From positions 1 to 64,000 of the forward strand of contig JANCYU010000022.1 in NCBI GenBank assembly GCA_026122205.1: 64,000 bases of DNA. The letters are read 5' to 3'. Shown one piece after another: positions 22,329 to 32,176 of this stretch. Made by a program: the position numbers and the translations under genes. The notes under the pieces are model-generated. The model did not search any database and was not told where the DNA came from. It saw only the letters and a list, made by a program, of their open reading frames with translations. How positions within the stretch are numbered: position 1 is the first letter of the stretch; each line of letters begins with the position of its first letter. This DNA is from Galdieria yellowstonensis (Eukaryota > Rhodophyta > Bangiophyceae > Galdieriales > Galdieriaceae).

Positions 22329-23400
22329 ATGACGAGTGACCACTTAATTGTAGGCGGTGTTCCTGAACCGTTTAATCTGCCTTTAGAACTAGTAAACGAA
22401 AAAGTAAGTGTACAATCACTTTGTTCTCCTCCTTGAGATAGATTTTGATAGAACTTGTTGAGAAACGGTGGGTTGAATAAGGTAGTCTGGAAAAAAGTTC
22501 CTGAAGGTACTGCGGCCCTGGTAAGTTTCCAAATCTGCTATGTTGATTGGAACCTCACTCAGTCTCAGATTGAAGGCTTACACCAGAAAAATTTCCATGT
22601 AGTTACGGCTCTGACAGAGTGCGCTGTTGCAGCTGCCTTAAAGGTATGATAGTTATTGATCGTTTGGTTCGAAATACGGACTAGTTCAGGATTCTTCGTT
22701 GCAAATAGTAGGAAGTTACGTGGATTCCTCACTTAATTGGGCAGTAATCACTTCAGCACAACAAGAAAAATTTCGTAGTATTGCAGATCTTGGACGCTCA
22801 GCAGTACGGGTGGGCATCTCTCGGTATGGATCTGGTTCACACTTGATGCCTTTGATACTAGCAAAGCAGGAAGCATGGAAAAATCCTCCTTCATTTGTTG
22901 TCTGCAACAATTTCTCGGGCCTTCGCGAATCAGTAGTTTCTGGAACTTGCGACTTTTTCATGTGGGAGTGGTTTATGACAAAGCCTTATGTTGAACAAGG
23001 TCTTTTAAAGTTCATTGGAAATGTTCCAACTCCATGGCCAAGCGTATGTTTTCTTGCAAAGAAAGAAGTCATTGATAACTTCAAAGGGGAACTCTTTTTT
23101 GCGCTCACTGCGATACGACAAGCTGCTTTGGAATTTCGCTCTCACGGCTCCGATCGAAAGAGTGACGAACAGTTTGCTGCTTCTGTGGATAAAATAGTTT
23201 CACAATTTTCATTTCAACCACAAGATGCTGAGTCTTGGCTAAAAACTATTCAGTATTCTAAAGATGGAATCGTTTCCGTGAACACGATTGAGACCGTTTC
23301 ACAGGCTTTATTTGAAGCTGGAATAGTTGAGCACCGAGTTTCTGATCCTTCTAATGTTGTTTGCCCTACTTTTCTAAGTTCGTTTGGTCTACACGTTTGA
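22329..23400 (+). CDS. Periplasmic-binding-protein-like protein (Ca3427/NMT1-SsuA-type fold)
   Basis: Exons 22329-22403, 22452-22520, 22563-22643 (or from 22569), 22690-23400; about 311 aa. Sequence features fit a type-2 periplasmic-binding fold like Candida Ca3427: VGGVPEPFNLPLELV at the start, VVTALTECAVAAALK, SRYGSGSHLMPLIL, and DFFMWEWFMTKPYVEQGLLKFIG. In bacteria such proteins bind small ligands for ABC importers; stand-alone eukaryotic copies have unclear roles. No signal peptide is seen, so a cytosolic role is likely. No transporter partner lies nearby. The 5' end is head-to-head with FDXR with only 9 bp between start codons. Confidence 0.65.
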
Positions 23401-23547
23401 CAAGATTCTCGGTTTGTGGTGATTCTTTTCGAAATGGATAAGTAAAGTTGTCTCATTTCCACCTAACTGATATGTATTTATTGCGAAATACCACCTTGAA
23501 ATGTTTCCATAGAACAAAATTGTTTTATCATTCTTTTCTAAAAGTGT

Positions 23548-24423
23548 TCAACAGGAAGCCTTCTTCAAGGCGCCACTGTTTGGCAATGTTTTCGATATAA
23601 AAGACACCAATTCAGGTAGCATCTTTGAGACACCTCCTTTTAGTTCAAAAGTGTATAAGATTCCACGTTCACGATAAAACTGTTCAATAGGGGCTTCCAT
23701 TTCATAATATATTTTCAGTCTCGAACGAATAACTTCTTCTTTATCATCCTCTCTTTGTACCAACTTGCAAGGTCCTTGGCAGTCTGCAGGAGGAAGTAAA
23801 GGTGGCATCTCATATCCTGGTTCTGTTATGTTTGCAAGATTGAATGTCTATTACAAATTTTAGTCCGAGTGGATTTCAAAGATAGCAACCGACCTTCCCA
23901 CAAGTCTGACATACACGACGATAACTCAACTTTTGAATTAAAATGTCTTCACGCAAGGTAAGACGATAAACAGCATCCACTTCATACAAATTGTTCAACG
24001 ATACAGCCTGGTCGAGTGTTCTTGGAAAGCCATCGAGAATAAAACCTCGACTAGGAACGATAAAATCAGTAAACAAACAACTTAAATGAAACATACTAGT
24101 TGGAAGACGAACTTTCAATCATACTTAATAGCCGCTTCAGCACAAAGTCATCAGGTAGCAATTTTCCTGACAGCATGTGACTACACTGGAAAGCAAAGCA
24201 TCGCATACTTGCCTTCTTCAAGGATAGAACGAAGCCAACTATTATGCTTACTTTCTAATCGAAACTGTTCTCCCAAACTTATATGCGAAAAGCCTAACTT
24301 TGGAGCAACTCCTGAAGCATATGTACCCTTTCCAACACCAGGTGCTCCTAAGAACACTACCAAACTTGGTCTTTCAACAAAAGGTTTCGAGGTGTGACAA
24401 AATCTTTTTAAAGCCTTGAACAT
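23548..24423 (-). CDS. Adenylate kinase
   Basis: Four exons: 24213-24423, 24097-24166, 23894-24050, 23548-23847; 245 aa; all three introns are 46 bp. Catalyses ATP + AMP to 2 ADP. Seen: P-loop GAPGVGKGT (26-34, K32), the AMP-binding region LLPDDFVLKRLL, the signature GFILDGFPRTLDQAV, a LID with CQTCGK and FNLANITEPGYEMPP and a later DCQGPC that could complete a four-Cys zinc site, then QREDDKEEVIRSRLKIYYE. The leader FKALKRFCHTSKPF could target an organelle. The first intron only keeps the frame if it begins with GC (GCAAGT), a GC-AG intron. It is followed on the same strand by the GNAT gene 50 bp upstream. Confidence 0.92.
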
Positions 24424-24473
24424 GAAAAGCTGCTAAACTCTTTATGAAAACACACAAATATTATTCTCTTCCA

Positions 24474-25622
24474 CTAAAATCGGTCGGTATCCCAAAAAAC
24501 ATGACGTTGGCTTCGTATTTCTTCGGTGCAATCGCTTTCCAACATGTTCGCAAAGTTCTTTGGAACGAGTTCAGGAGATATCATCTTGTACATTGTTGTG
24601 TTATCATAGGACACTATATCGTGCTGCTTGAAAACAGAAATTGGAGCTGGAAAAGTAAAAATCAATTCTCGTTCGCCATAATACTTACATATTTGGCTGA
24701 GAACAAGGTCTACGATATCGAATTCATCTGACAACTGATCCGAAAAGAAAGACCATTCCCTTATTCTCACTGACTAGTTTCATGAGTAGGCTCGAAGTCA
24801 TAAATCGAAAACTCTTAGAATACCTCATTTCCAAATTGCAGTACGACGAATCCAGCAAGAGTCCCTCCAAGATATACCGAAAACTTTCTAGGTGTCCGGA
24901 GCTCCTCGTTCCACGACACTTTACCAGTCTCATTGTCAATCCATTTCTTCCAGTACTCCTTGTTATCTCGGACAATAGGACCGTCATACTTGATACTTGA
25001 CTTACTGTAAACAGACATAAGCCTATCGAGAGAGTTTTCCTCAAAAATCTCTGAACCACAAGTAGAAACTTCCAAAGTTGAATCTCGAGGAGCGTACAGA
25101 TCAGACGGAATTCTTCTAGTGAAGAATTGGCGAGTGACAGGTTTCCAACCAAGTCCTTCATAAAGCTTGCTAGCATTACCAGTATGTAAAATAGATAAAG
25201 CAAACTGATTATCTAACATGTAGGATATACTTTTCTCTAAAAGCAAACTGGCTATTCCCTTCCTCCGAAAATTTTCGTGGGTAGCAACCTCTCCAATGCC
25301 GCAGGTCCTGACTTCATGACTGGATTGCTTTAGGAAGAGACAAAAGTCACAACTCTACCAACCTGCAGCAATAAATCTTTCGTGTGAAGTTTCTTACAGA
25401 ACCAATGAGCTCACCGTCCTCGACTGCAACAAAAATACCTCGACAGTCTCTGCATACCTTCAATACAACTAGAGACTTTCAACAAGCCTACCTCCAAGGA
25501 TCGGAGAAGTAATGTCTCTCAAAATAACTCTTTGTGGGTGGGTTTTGCTTGTTTCGGAAAGCCCTTGTGAGGAAGAAGAACCAATCGTCTAACTCATCCT
25601 CTCGTAATGTTCTTATTTGCAT
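24474..25622 (-). CDS. GNAT-family N-acetyltransferase (fungal LYC1-like)
   Basis: Four exons: 25492-25622, 25363-25449, 24824-25319, 24474-24773; 337 aa; introns 42, 43 and 50 bp. Transfers acetyl from acetyl-CoA to an unknown amine. Seen: RTLREDELDDWF, PPTKSYFERHYFSDPW, DGELIGSVRNF, and the acetyl-CoA loop GIGEVATHENFRRKGIASLL (the RRKGIA motif), then YEGLGWKPV. A second C-terminal half includes FTFPAPISVF and MYKMI, seen in LYC1-type lysine acetyltransferases and related fungal proteins. The substrate cannot be read from sequence. Same orientation as adenylate kinase. Confidence 0.75.
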
Positions 25623-25834
25623 TTGAAGAATTTATAACTGTGGCAATGTTGGAAGCCCATTGGATGTCCGATATTCTTCACCAAAGTTTCGCATCAAAAA
25701 TTTTCCATTTCCCAAAATTACTAGCACACTCTCAGAGATATAAAGTTGTGTGCATTCAACTGTTGAAATTTATACAAAACGCAATTTATTTCATGCAGAC
25801 CACTCAGTGCAAGCAAAACCGTCGAGATGTAAAA

Positions 25835-27834
25835 CTAACATTTAGGCTCATACTTTTCTTTCTCATCCAAGGCAGTTATTTCTATCGATTGGCCATAAAA
25901 TCTTTCCATTTCCTTGGATGGATTATAAAAGCCCATTTCTTCAGAGTTCTTCTCGAATTGTTTATAGCCTTCTTTGCCCAATTTCCGTTTCAAAAGAAGA
26001 GACGAGAATAATGTAAGGTCTTTGTAGTCAGTTGGTAAAGCAGCAACGAATTCCAAGTGTGCCATGCACGTAATCTTTTCCACTCGACAAAGTGAAGCTA
26101 TGTATAAACGACGATATTCCCAATAATTTTCCTTCTTGCCAAATAGCTTTTGACAAACCAAATCCTTGAGATTGTAAGCAACAAGGTCCTCGCGGTTCAA
26201 GTCTTCTTGTGTTACACCAAATCTCCTTGCAAATCGAGCACAGTGTCTCCTTCTCAACTCGACAAAGCGCGTGTCTTCGCCAAGTAACGATCGATGCGAA
26301 TACTCTGGGACAAAAAATGTGCAAATAATGAGTCCAAGATATTCCATACCGCCATAGAACCACATGGTTTTGCGTAAACCTGAATCTGTCTGCTTCACAC
26401 CTCCAGACCAACGTCTCCAAATAGTAGGAAATGTAGTTGTTCCTACAATACCACCCATCTTTCCAAGAGCTGAAGAAACGCCATACATTGTAGCACGTAT
26501 TCGAGTAGGAAACGCTTCTGCAGGCACCAAGTAAACTGGTATAAAAACAAAGTTCTGAAAACTAAATAGAAAATTTAAGTGATAATAATCTTCCATAATG
26601 TATAAATCACTCACCCTCCAACAAAAGTGCTCCATATGATCCAAGCAATGGGTTGAGCCTTTAGTTGGTAAAAGAATCCCGTATTGATAATTTGAGTGGA
26701 GGCTAACCAGAGCCAACCAAACATTTCAGTTTTACGTCTGCCTAACTTGTCCACGACAAACGCTGCCACAAAAGGTAGCCAAATACCCCATGCTGCACCA
26801 GTAGCAAGCGACAGCCAAATGCTCTTGAAGAGAGAAACTCCAATGACATGTTGAAGAATCAAAGCACCAAATGTGCCTTGACTGTAGTTGATCCAGTCAA
26901 TTAAAAACCACATGATAACTGTCCCAACAGTACGAGGCATGAAATAACGCAAAATCACAAATAAATCCAGACCGTCATATCTTCTTTGCCTCCGTCGTTG
27001 GTCTTGTTTGAACATAAGCGAGTCCTTCATTCTCGTACGAAATATAAGAACAGTAATAACGGGTATTGTAGCTATCGCAAAAGAAAGCCTCGCAACCACA
27101 TTCCAATTACAATGAGAAGCAGCACCTAAATATGCGTTACGACAAGCAACTGCGACAAGAATTAATTGCACAACGAAAGGAGCATAATTTCCAACAGTTT
27201 CGAGACACATCACAAGTATTGCAACTCTCCTTCCACGTGTCGCAGTATTCACTTGCTCGCTATCTTCTATAACGTTAGGAACATTGCAAGTATACTCTCC
27301 ACCCATTCCTAAACCAGCTACACCTAGCGCAATACACATCATCCATATCATACCAACATGGGTGGTACCATTCATTGCAACACCTATTACGTTTCCAAGA
27401 AGTACAAGGCATGAACACATTATCAAGCCTTTCTTTCTTCCAAAATAATCTGCTATAAAACCAAAGGAAAGCAGTCCAAACATAACCCCATATAGCATAG
27501 ATACTCCAACTGCTGCTTGAATCTTATTATCGTTGTTAACACTTGGAAATATATCAGAGAACATGGTGAGCAGGACTCCATTAATATCATACATATAGCC
27601 ATTCACAAAGAAACCTGCTGCGGTACCAAATGCATTGAAACGAATAGCACTCTTGTCCTCTTCTGATAATGGGGCGAGCTTGTTTATATTGGAATAGCCA
27701 CCATCCGCAGTATCATCTTTTGCAGCATTATTATTCTTATTAGCATTATTCTCTTGAGAAGATCTCACTAGTTCCATTGAACTTTTGAAAATTTCCTCCC
27801 CTACGACATCTAGTCGAGGACTTAACCCGTTCAT
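25835..27834 (-). CDS. MFS transporter, phosphate:H+ symporter-like
   Basis: Two exons: 26615-27834 and 25835-26561 (intron 53 bp); 648 aa. A plasma- or organelle-membrane carrier of the major facilitator superfamily. Seen: an Asn-rich cytosolic N-terminus, then a dozen hydrophobic spans, ADYFGRKKGL (loop 2-3), GVAGLGMGGEY, MWFLIDWINYSQGTFG, VDKLGRRKTEM and PAEAFPTRIRATMYGVSSALGKMG. The GGEY, WFLID and PTRIRAT motifs resemble the PHS phosphate symporter group (GGDYP, TWFLLD, PTRYRST). The substrate is uncertain; sugar or other anions are possible. The C-terminal about 140 residues are hydrophilic and longer than usual. The ATG at 27834 was chosen over an upstream GTG. Confidence 0.82.
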
Positions 27835-28896
27835 TTTCACAATAGAATATGAAAGAAAGTAGGTAATGAGGTGCTTTTAAAACATTGACCAACTCAAACT
27901 TCCAATGGACTGTCATGGAGAATGGCTTTGGACAATGCCAAACGGACAGAGCTTTGCGGGCCTTTCCCTAATGTGGACATAAGAAACTCTCCTCGAGAAA
28001 GGTCCATTGGACCAGATGGGATCCAATAGACATGCTTCTAACGGAAATTTTGTTCGTTGAGTCAAAAAGACATTAAAATTCAAATTTGCTTGGAAGATTC
28101 TAATGTATCATTCATTGCAAAAGTATGAGAAGACTAGGAAAGCAGTCGCAAAGCATCTGATTTTGCCTATTTTCAAAGGGAAAACACTGAGTTTCGAATT
28201 TCATTTCCTATCGAGTGTCTCTTCGACCTCGCAGTAGTACTTATACAGACAGTTTCAGTAGTAAATGAGGTTGAAACTTCGGCGCAATACCACTATGCGG
28301 AAAACACCTCGTTATGCAAGTTCTATGCTAAGCGAGATTTTGTTATTCTGCGGCAGAAAACAAGAATGGAGCAAACGTCTTTGTCTCTCTGGTCTCTGTG
28401 TCGCCGTTCACTGTATCTGATGGCGTGAGCACTACTTTCGTTCTTTTATGCGTTCGCGCAAATAAACTGTTATTGCCAAGGCTTATTGCTAAAGCGTGAC
28501 ACACGTAGCTTTCAATACTTCTCTATACGACTCAGAAAGAGGTGGAAATAGACCTGAAAAACGCCCACTACATACTACACGCGTACGTATACATTCTGCA
28601 GAAAAATGGGGAACAAAGGTATTACAGCAGGATCGTATAAAAGAGTTTAAAACCTTTCCGTAACACGTTGGCTTTCCACGATAACTAAACTCCAATATTT
28701 AGCTCCTTGTCATCTTGGCAACGGAACACTTAACCTGACAACTTATGTCGCCTTGTTACATTACAAACTGGCCACAAAAAAGTCGATTCTTTGCAAGATA
28801 AAGGCTGGCATTTTAAGCTTTCCACTCAACTATCCTGTCCCACCAAATTTAACAAGCACACGAAATTTCCATTTCCAGAATTTTCAATCCACAAAG
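27835..28896. other. Intergenic region between divergent genes
   Basis: About 1 kb between the start of the MFS gene (minus) and Bax inhibitor-1 (plus), one of the longest spacers in the gene-dense part. No open frame with a domain and no tRNA-like sequence was seen. It presumably carries promoters for both genes. Confidence 0.5.
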
Positions 28897-29589
28897 ATGG
28901 CGCAACCCTCAGTGAACAAGTTTCCTTCCTATGTCGCAAGTCACTTGAAGCGAGTATACTGGACCTTGTCGGTTTCTGTAGCCTTAATGTTTATTGGTAT
29001 GGTGGTACATACGTACACTTCAATTGGCTATACCCTAGTCCCTCAAGTTCTGGTGTTTGCTTCCTTGTTGTTGTTTGTTTCGTTCCCGCGAAACCCGCAA
29101 ACAGAGAAGACCAGAAAGTACCTTCTCTACTGCTTCTCCACAATGGTAGGGTGCGAGTTAGGTCCTCTTGTGGAGGTTGCGTTTGAAAGAGATCCTGACA
29201 TTGTCCTCAACGCAGTTTCAGGCACAGCAGTAGTCTTCCTTTGTTTCACTGGAGCGGCAGTTGTTGCAGAACGCAAAAGTTATTTATTTCTTGGAGGTTT
29301 TCTTTCTTCAGTCCTTTCAATACTCTTATTGTTCTCAGTGTTTTCCTTTATTATCCCATTGAAAATCGAGGAATATGTCCAGTTGTACTTGGGTCTTGTC
29401 ATGTTTGTAGGATATGTTTTATTTGACACGCAACTGATTATCGAGAGAGCATATAATGGTAGCACTGATGCGGTTTCAGACGCAGTTACACTATTCATTG
29501 ACTTTGTTGGAATTTTTGTTCGCATTCTTGTTGCCTTATTGAAGAATTCGAGTGAGAAAGAATCCAAGGAAAAGCGTAAAAGAAAATAA
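28897..29589 (+). CDS. Bax inhibitor-1 family protein (TMBIM6-like)
   Basis: Intronless, 230 aa, close to the 237 aa of animal BI-1. The open frame extends upstream without an ATG, so MAQPSVNKF is the start. A multi-pass ER membrane protein that moderates Ca2+ leak and cell-death signalling. Seen: SHLKRVYWTLSVSVALMFIG, then alternating hydrophobic segments, SGTAVVFLCFTGAAVVAERK, the hallmark QLYLGLVMFVGYVLFDTQLI, and AVTLFIDFVGIFVRILVALL, ending in a basic KEKRKRK tail as in BI-1. Confident at family level. Confidence 0.9.
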   Translation: MAQPSVNKFPSYVASHLKRVYWTLSVSVALMFIGMVVHTYTSIGYTLVPQVLVFASLLLFVSFPRNPQTEKTRKYLLYCFSTMVGCELGPLVEVAFERDPDIVLNAVSGTAVVFLCFTGAAVVAERKSYLFLGGFLSSVLSILLLFSVFSFIIPLKIEEYVQLYLGLVMFVGYVLFDTQLIIERAYNGSTDAVSDAVTLFIDFVGIFVRILVALLKNSSEKESKEKRKRK

Positions 29590-29692
29590 AGGCGACAGGT
29601 GTTTTGTTCCCATTGACGAAACGCACCTTCAGCTGCACATGAAATGAGCACCACAAATTGCCGACGTACCTCCAAATCTTTATCGGTGGTTC

Positions 29693-30970
29693 ATGGATTT
29701 TGAGCAAGTTGTTCCGGAGTTTGTAGAGAACAAGAAGAGGTCTGGAGAAGAAGCATTTGGGTTGTGTTCTACTTCATACCCTTTCAAATCGTCACACGAT
29801 GCTGTTTCTGAGTTACTTGGTAGCCATCTATCCCTAAACTCTCCTTCTGGTAGCTCGTTCTGCCAGAAGTTCCGAAGAACTCCAGCAACTGGGAAGAGAA
29901 ATTGTGACTCATTTCTGTTAGCTTCAGAGAGTGGAAGGAACGTCGTGTATAACAGCTGTTCTAGAGAACCCGTAGTTCCTGCACTTGGTGAAGGACATAG
30001 TCAAGACAGTTCAGTAGGGACCGATGTCAATTGTGACAGTGTGTCAAAGAGACGGAAGACTGTTGTAGATAACCTTAATTTGTCACATTCTATCGATACG
30101 CGCTTTTTGGAAATTCACGGAAAGGTACCTTTTTGTACTCCTTCACCAACTTCTAGGTACAAGTCTCCGCTTAGGAGAGGTGATTGGCCAGAAAGCTGGG
30201 AGTCTGCTCGAAGTCTTGGCGCTAGTTCGGTCCAACCAAAAGACTCAGAAACAGTTGTATCTCGGGTGAAGCATATGATTTCAATGGTTATTCAAAGAAG
30301 CACTTGTCTTTCTCTAGCGACTTTGGATAAATGGCTGTCTTTATTGTGTGATTTTATAGAATTCAATGCTGACGAGTATTTACTTTTCCTCGTAATGCTA
30401 AGGAAGTATTTAATATCCAACGGTCAGTTGCAGAGCCTTGAAGATCACGTGAGACCACAGAAATGGGAGCGCGTTCTTGCTGTTTGTGCATACTTTGTTG
30501 TCTTCTTATCAGAAGAGTTTACTGGCCGAATCCGAAGAGATTTGGAAGACTTGATGGGTCCTGCATTTCACTTTGGTCGAGAACAAGCATCTTTTCTCTG
30601 GGTTGTTGACTGGAGAGTAAATGTGACTTACAATGATTTCGAGGCTGTACGTCGCCTAGTACTGCTCGATGAAAAGGAGTATAAAACCCGGTTGTGGCAA
30701 TGGCTAGGTTTCCCATTGAGCGAGCTGGACTCGTCTGGTGATTTGATTCCTGCTGTTGCTTTGAAGAATACTAAAATGAATGTTGCCTTAATGAAACGTT
30801 TCGGCAGCAGACACCCTGAGGAAAGTGAGGCTGTTTCGAGTGCAACTGTTGCACAAGGAGACGGAGTTCCAAAGGTATTGTCGAATGACAAAAAGCAACT
30901 GCCGCAAGACGACTCGATAGAACATCTCATCTCAAGTGAGATTGAAGAATATCAGAAAGTGCCATGTTAA
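29693..30970 (+). CDS. Cyclin-fold protein
   Basis: Intronless, 425 aa. The first about 190 residues are Ser-rich and low in order, with KRRKTV and SPLRRG segments that could be nuclear signals or CDK sites. The middle (about 195-330) looks like a cyclin box: FLVMLRKYLISNGQL, ERVLAVCAYFVVFLSEEF, and FLWVVDWRVNVTYNDFEAVRRL, the last resembling the helix-5 region of Pho80/PCL or Cdk5-activator cyclins (FLxxLxWRLNV). The partner kinase and role are unknown. Not a mitotic A/B or D cyclin by motif. Confidence 0.55.
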   Translation: MDFEQVVPEFVENKKRSGEEAFGLCSTSYPFKSSHDAVSELLGSHLSLNSPSGSSFCQKFRRTPATGKRNCDSFLLASESGRNVVYNSCSREPVVPALGEGHSQDSSVGTDVNCDSVSKRRKTVVDNLNLSHSIDTRFLEIHGKVPFCTPSPTSRYKSPLRRGDWPESWESARSLGASSVQPKDSETVVSRVKHMISMVIQRSTCLSLATLDKWLSLLCDFIEFNADEYLLFLVMLRKYLISNGQLQSLEDHVRPQKWERVLAVCAYFVVFLSEEFTGRIRRDLEDLMGPAFHFGREQASFLWVVDWRVNVTYNDFEAVRRLVLLDEKEYKTRLWQWLGFPLSELDSSGDLIPAVALKNTKMNVALMKRFGSRHPEESEAVSSATVAQGDGVPKVLSNDKKQLPQDDSIEHLISSEIEEYQKVPC

Positions 30971-31041
30971 TAAATTTGGATCTTGTTCAAGTCGTCGTGG
31001 ATGCTTGAGAATTGTGAAAAATTTGTTTTCCGATGTTTGTG

Positions 31042-31049
31042 TTTCCCGC
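31042..31049 (+). promoter_or_regulatory. E2F-type site TTTCCCGC
   Basis: An exact TTTSSCGC match 25 bp upstream of the first ATG of the next gene, directly followed by GCG. A single half-site of this size occurs by chance, so support is weak. Confidence 0.25.
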
Positions 31050-31074
31050 GCGAATACGAGTTGTGGCAATGTAA

Positions 31075-32109
31075 ATGGCGCCTCCATGGAAAGGCTTTGA
31101 TATTTACATAATGAACCATGGCTGGCTGTTCACCTTCGTTGCTTTGTTATTCCTCAACTCTGGCTTTGTTCACTGTCAACACGTTTTAGAAATACGTAAT
31201 ATAGTTGACATTCAAGACGAGTTTGGCAAGAGTATTCCAAGGTCAAGAGTGAGCTCTTGCAGCTTGATATTGGTTGATTGGTTGGAGAACGATAAGGCTA
31301 CTGGAACTTTGGGAGAGAATCGGGGATGGTTATTGCCTCTAGATAGAAATACCTGCAACGTAACGTTACGAAGCATTTTCGTCACCCTTGCTGCTAAGAA
31401 GCTTTTCAGGAAGAACTTTTTACTGATCAATGAGACAACTGTCCTTGTAAAGCAAAGCAACTTATACCAAGCGGCAAGGAGAAATCGTATGGTATCTCCT
31501 TTGAGAAAAATGTTGGGAAGAAAACCGCAAATTTCTGGAGAGCGAGACACGAATACAACTATTCCCTTTCTACTACGTACATATCAAAGATTCCAGTGCT
31601 TGCAGTTCCTTGAGAAACCAACCCAGCAACCTGCTACTTGGTTGAGAAACACCAGTTCATCTATCGTATTACAAACTGAAGCTTGGTTACACTTAGCCTT
31701 ACTGGATTTTATCTTTGGTCTGGAAAGAAGAGAAGACGAGTACTGCTTTCAACCAAGCAACCTTCATAGTCCTATTTTTATTGTTCCTCTTAGGATAATG
31801 GGAAGGACTGCTTACTCAGAACTAATGGTCAATACACTTTGCGAATATTTTTTTAGCAGAAACGCCGTTTTCCGTCTTCTCTTCGATTCTGTGTTAGAAC
31901 AAAAGAAAAGTAACTGGTCTCAAGTAACGTCAGAGTTCTACAGTAGTCTTGGCTTCTTGGAAGATGGCATGAAGTCAAACCAAGCTACCAGTGTAGTTCA
32001 AACTGTGGAGAGAAATACCGCTATTCTTTCTCGCTTCATGCATGCTTACAAAAGTTGCACAATTCCAGAATCGCCACAATTTGGAGGAAAATCTCTCGTG
32101 GAAGAATGA
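31075..32109 (+). CDS. Secreted or membrane-anchored protein, function unknown
   Basis: Intronless; 344 aa from 31075 or 332 aa from the in-frame ATG at 31111. From the second ATG the protein begins with a signal peptide (MNHGWLFTFVALLFLNSGFV, cut near HCQ). It has several N-glycosylation-type sites (NET, NTT, NTS, NWS) and few Cys. A stretch LHLALLDFIFGLERREDEYC vaguely recalls the FDxxxGNxDR region of Fam20-type secretory kinases, but the key GN-DR residues are not all present. I do not assign a function. It ends 67 bp before the MED15-like gene. Confidence 0.6.
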   Translation: MAPPWKGFDIYIMNHGWLFTFVALLFLNSGFVHCQHVLEIRNIVDIQDEFGKSIPRSRVSSCSLILVDWLENDKATGTLGENRGWLLPLDRNTCNVTLRSIFVTLAAKKLFRKNFLLINETTVLVKQSNLYQAARRNRMVSPLRKMLGRKPQISGERDTNTTIPFLLRTYQRFQCLQFLEKPTQQPATWLRNTSSSIVLQTEAWLHLALLDFIFGLERREDEYCFQPSNLHSPIFIVPLRIMGRTAYSELMVNTLCEYFFSRNAVFRLLFDSVLEQKKSNWSQVTSEFYSSLGFLEDGMKSNQATSVVQTVERNTAILSRFMHAYKSCTIPESPQFGGKSLVEE

Positions 32110-32176
32110 TCTTATGAGTTGCAGCCAGCTTGGATGTGTTTCATAGAGTTTCTGGACATACTCTCCCTTTTTCCTG

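Noticed and set aside
27700..27740. Asn-rich stretch of the MFS protein as a repeat element
   Set aside because: It is an in-frame low-complexity N-terminus, common in this gene set.
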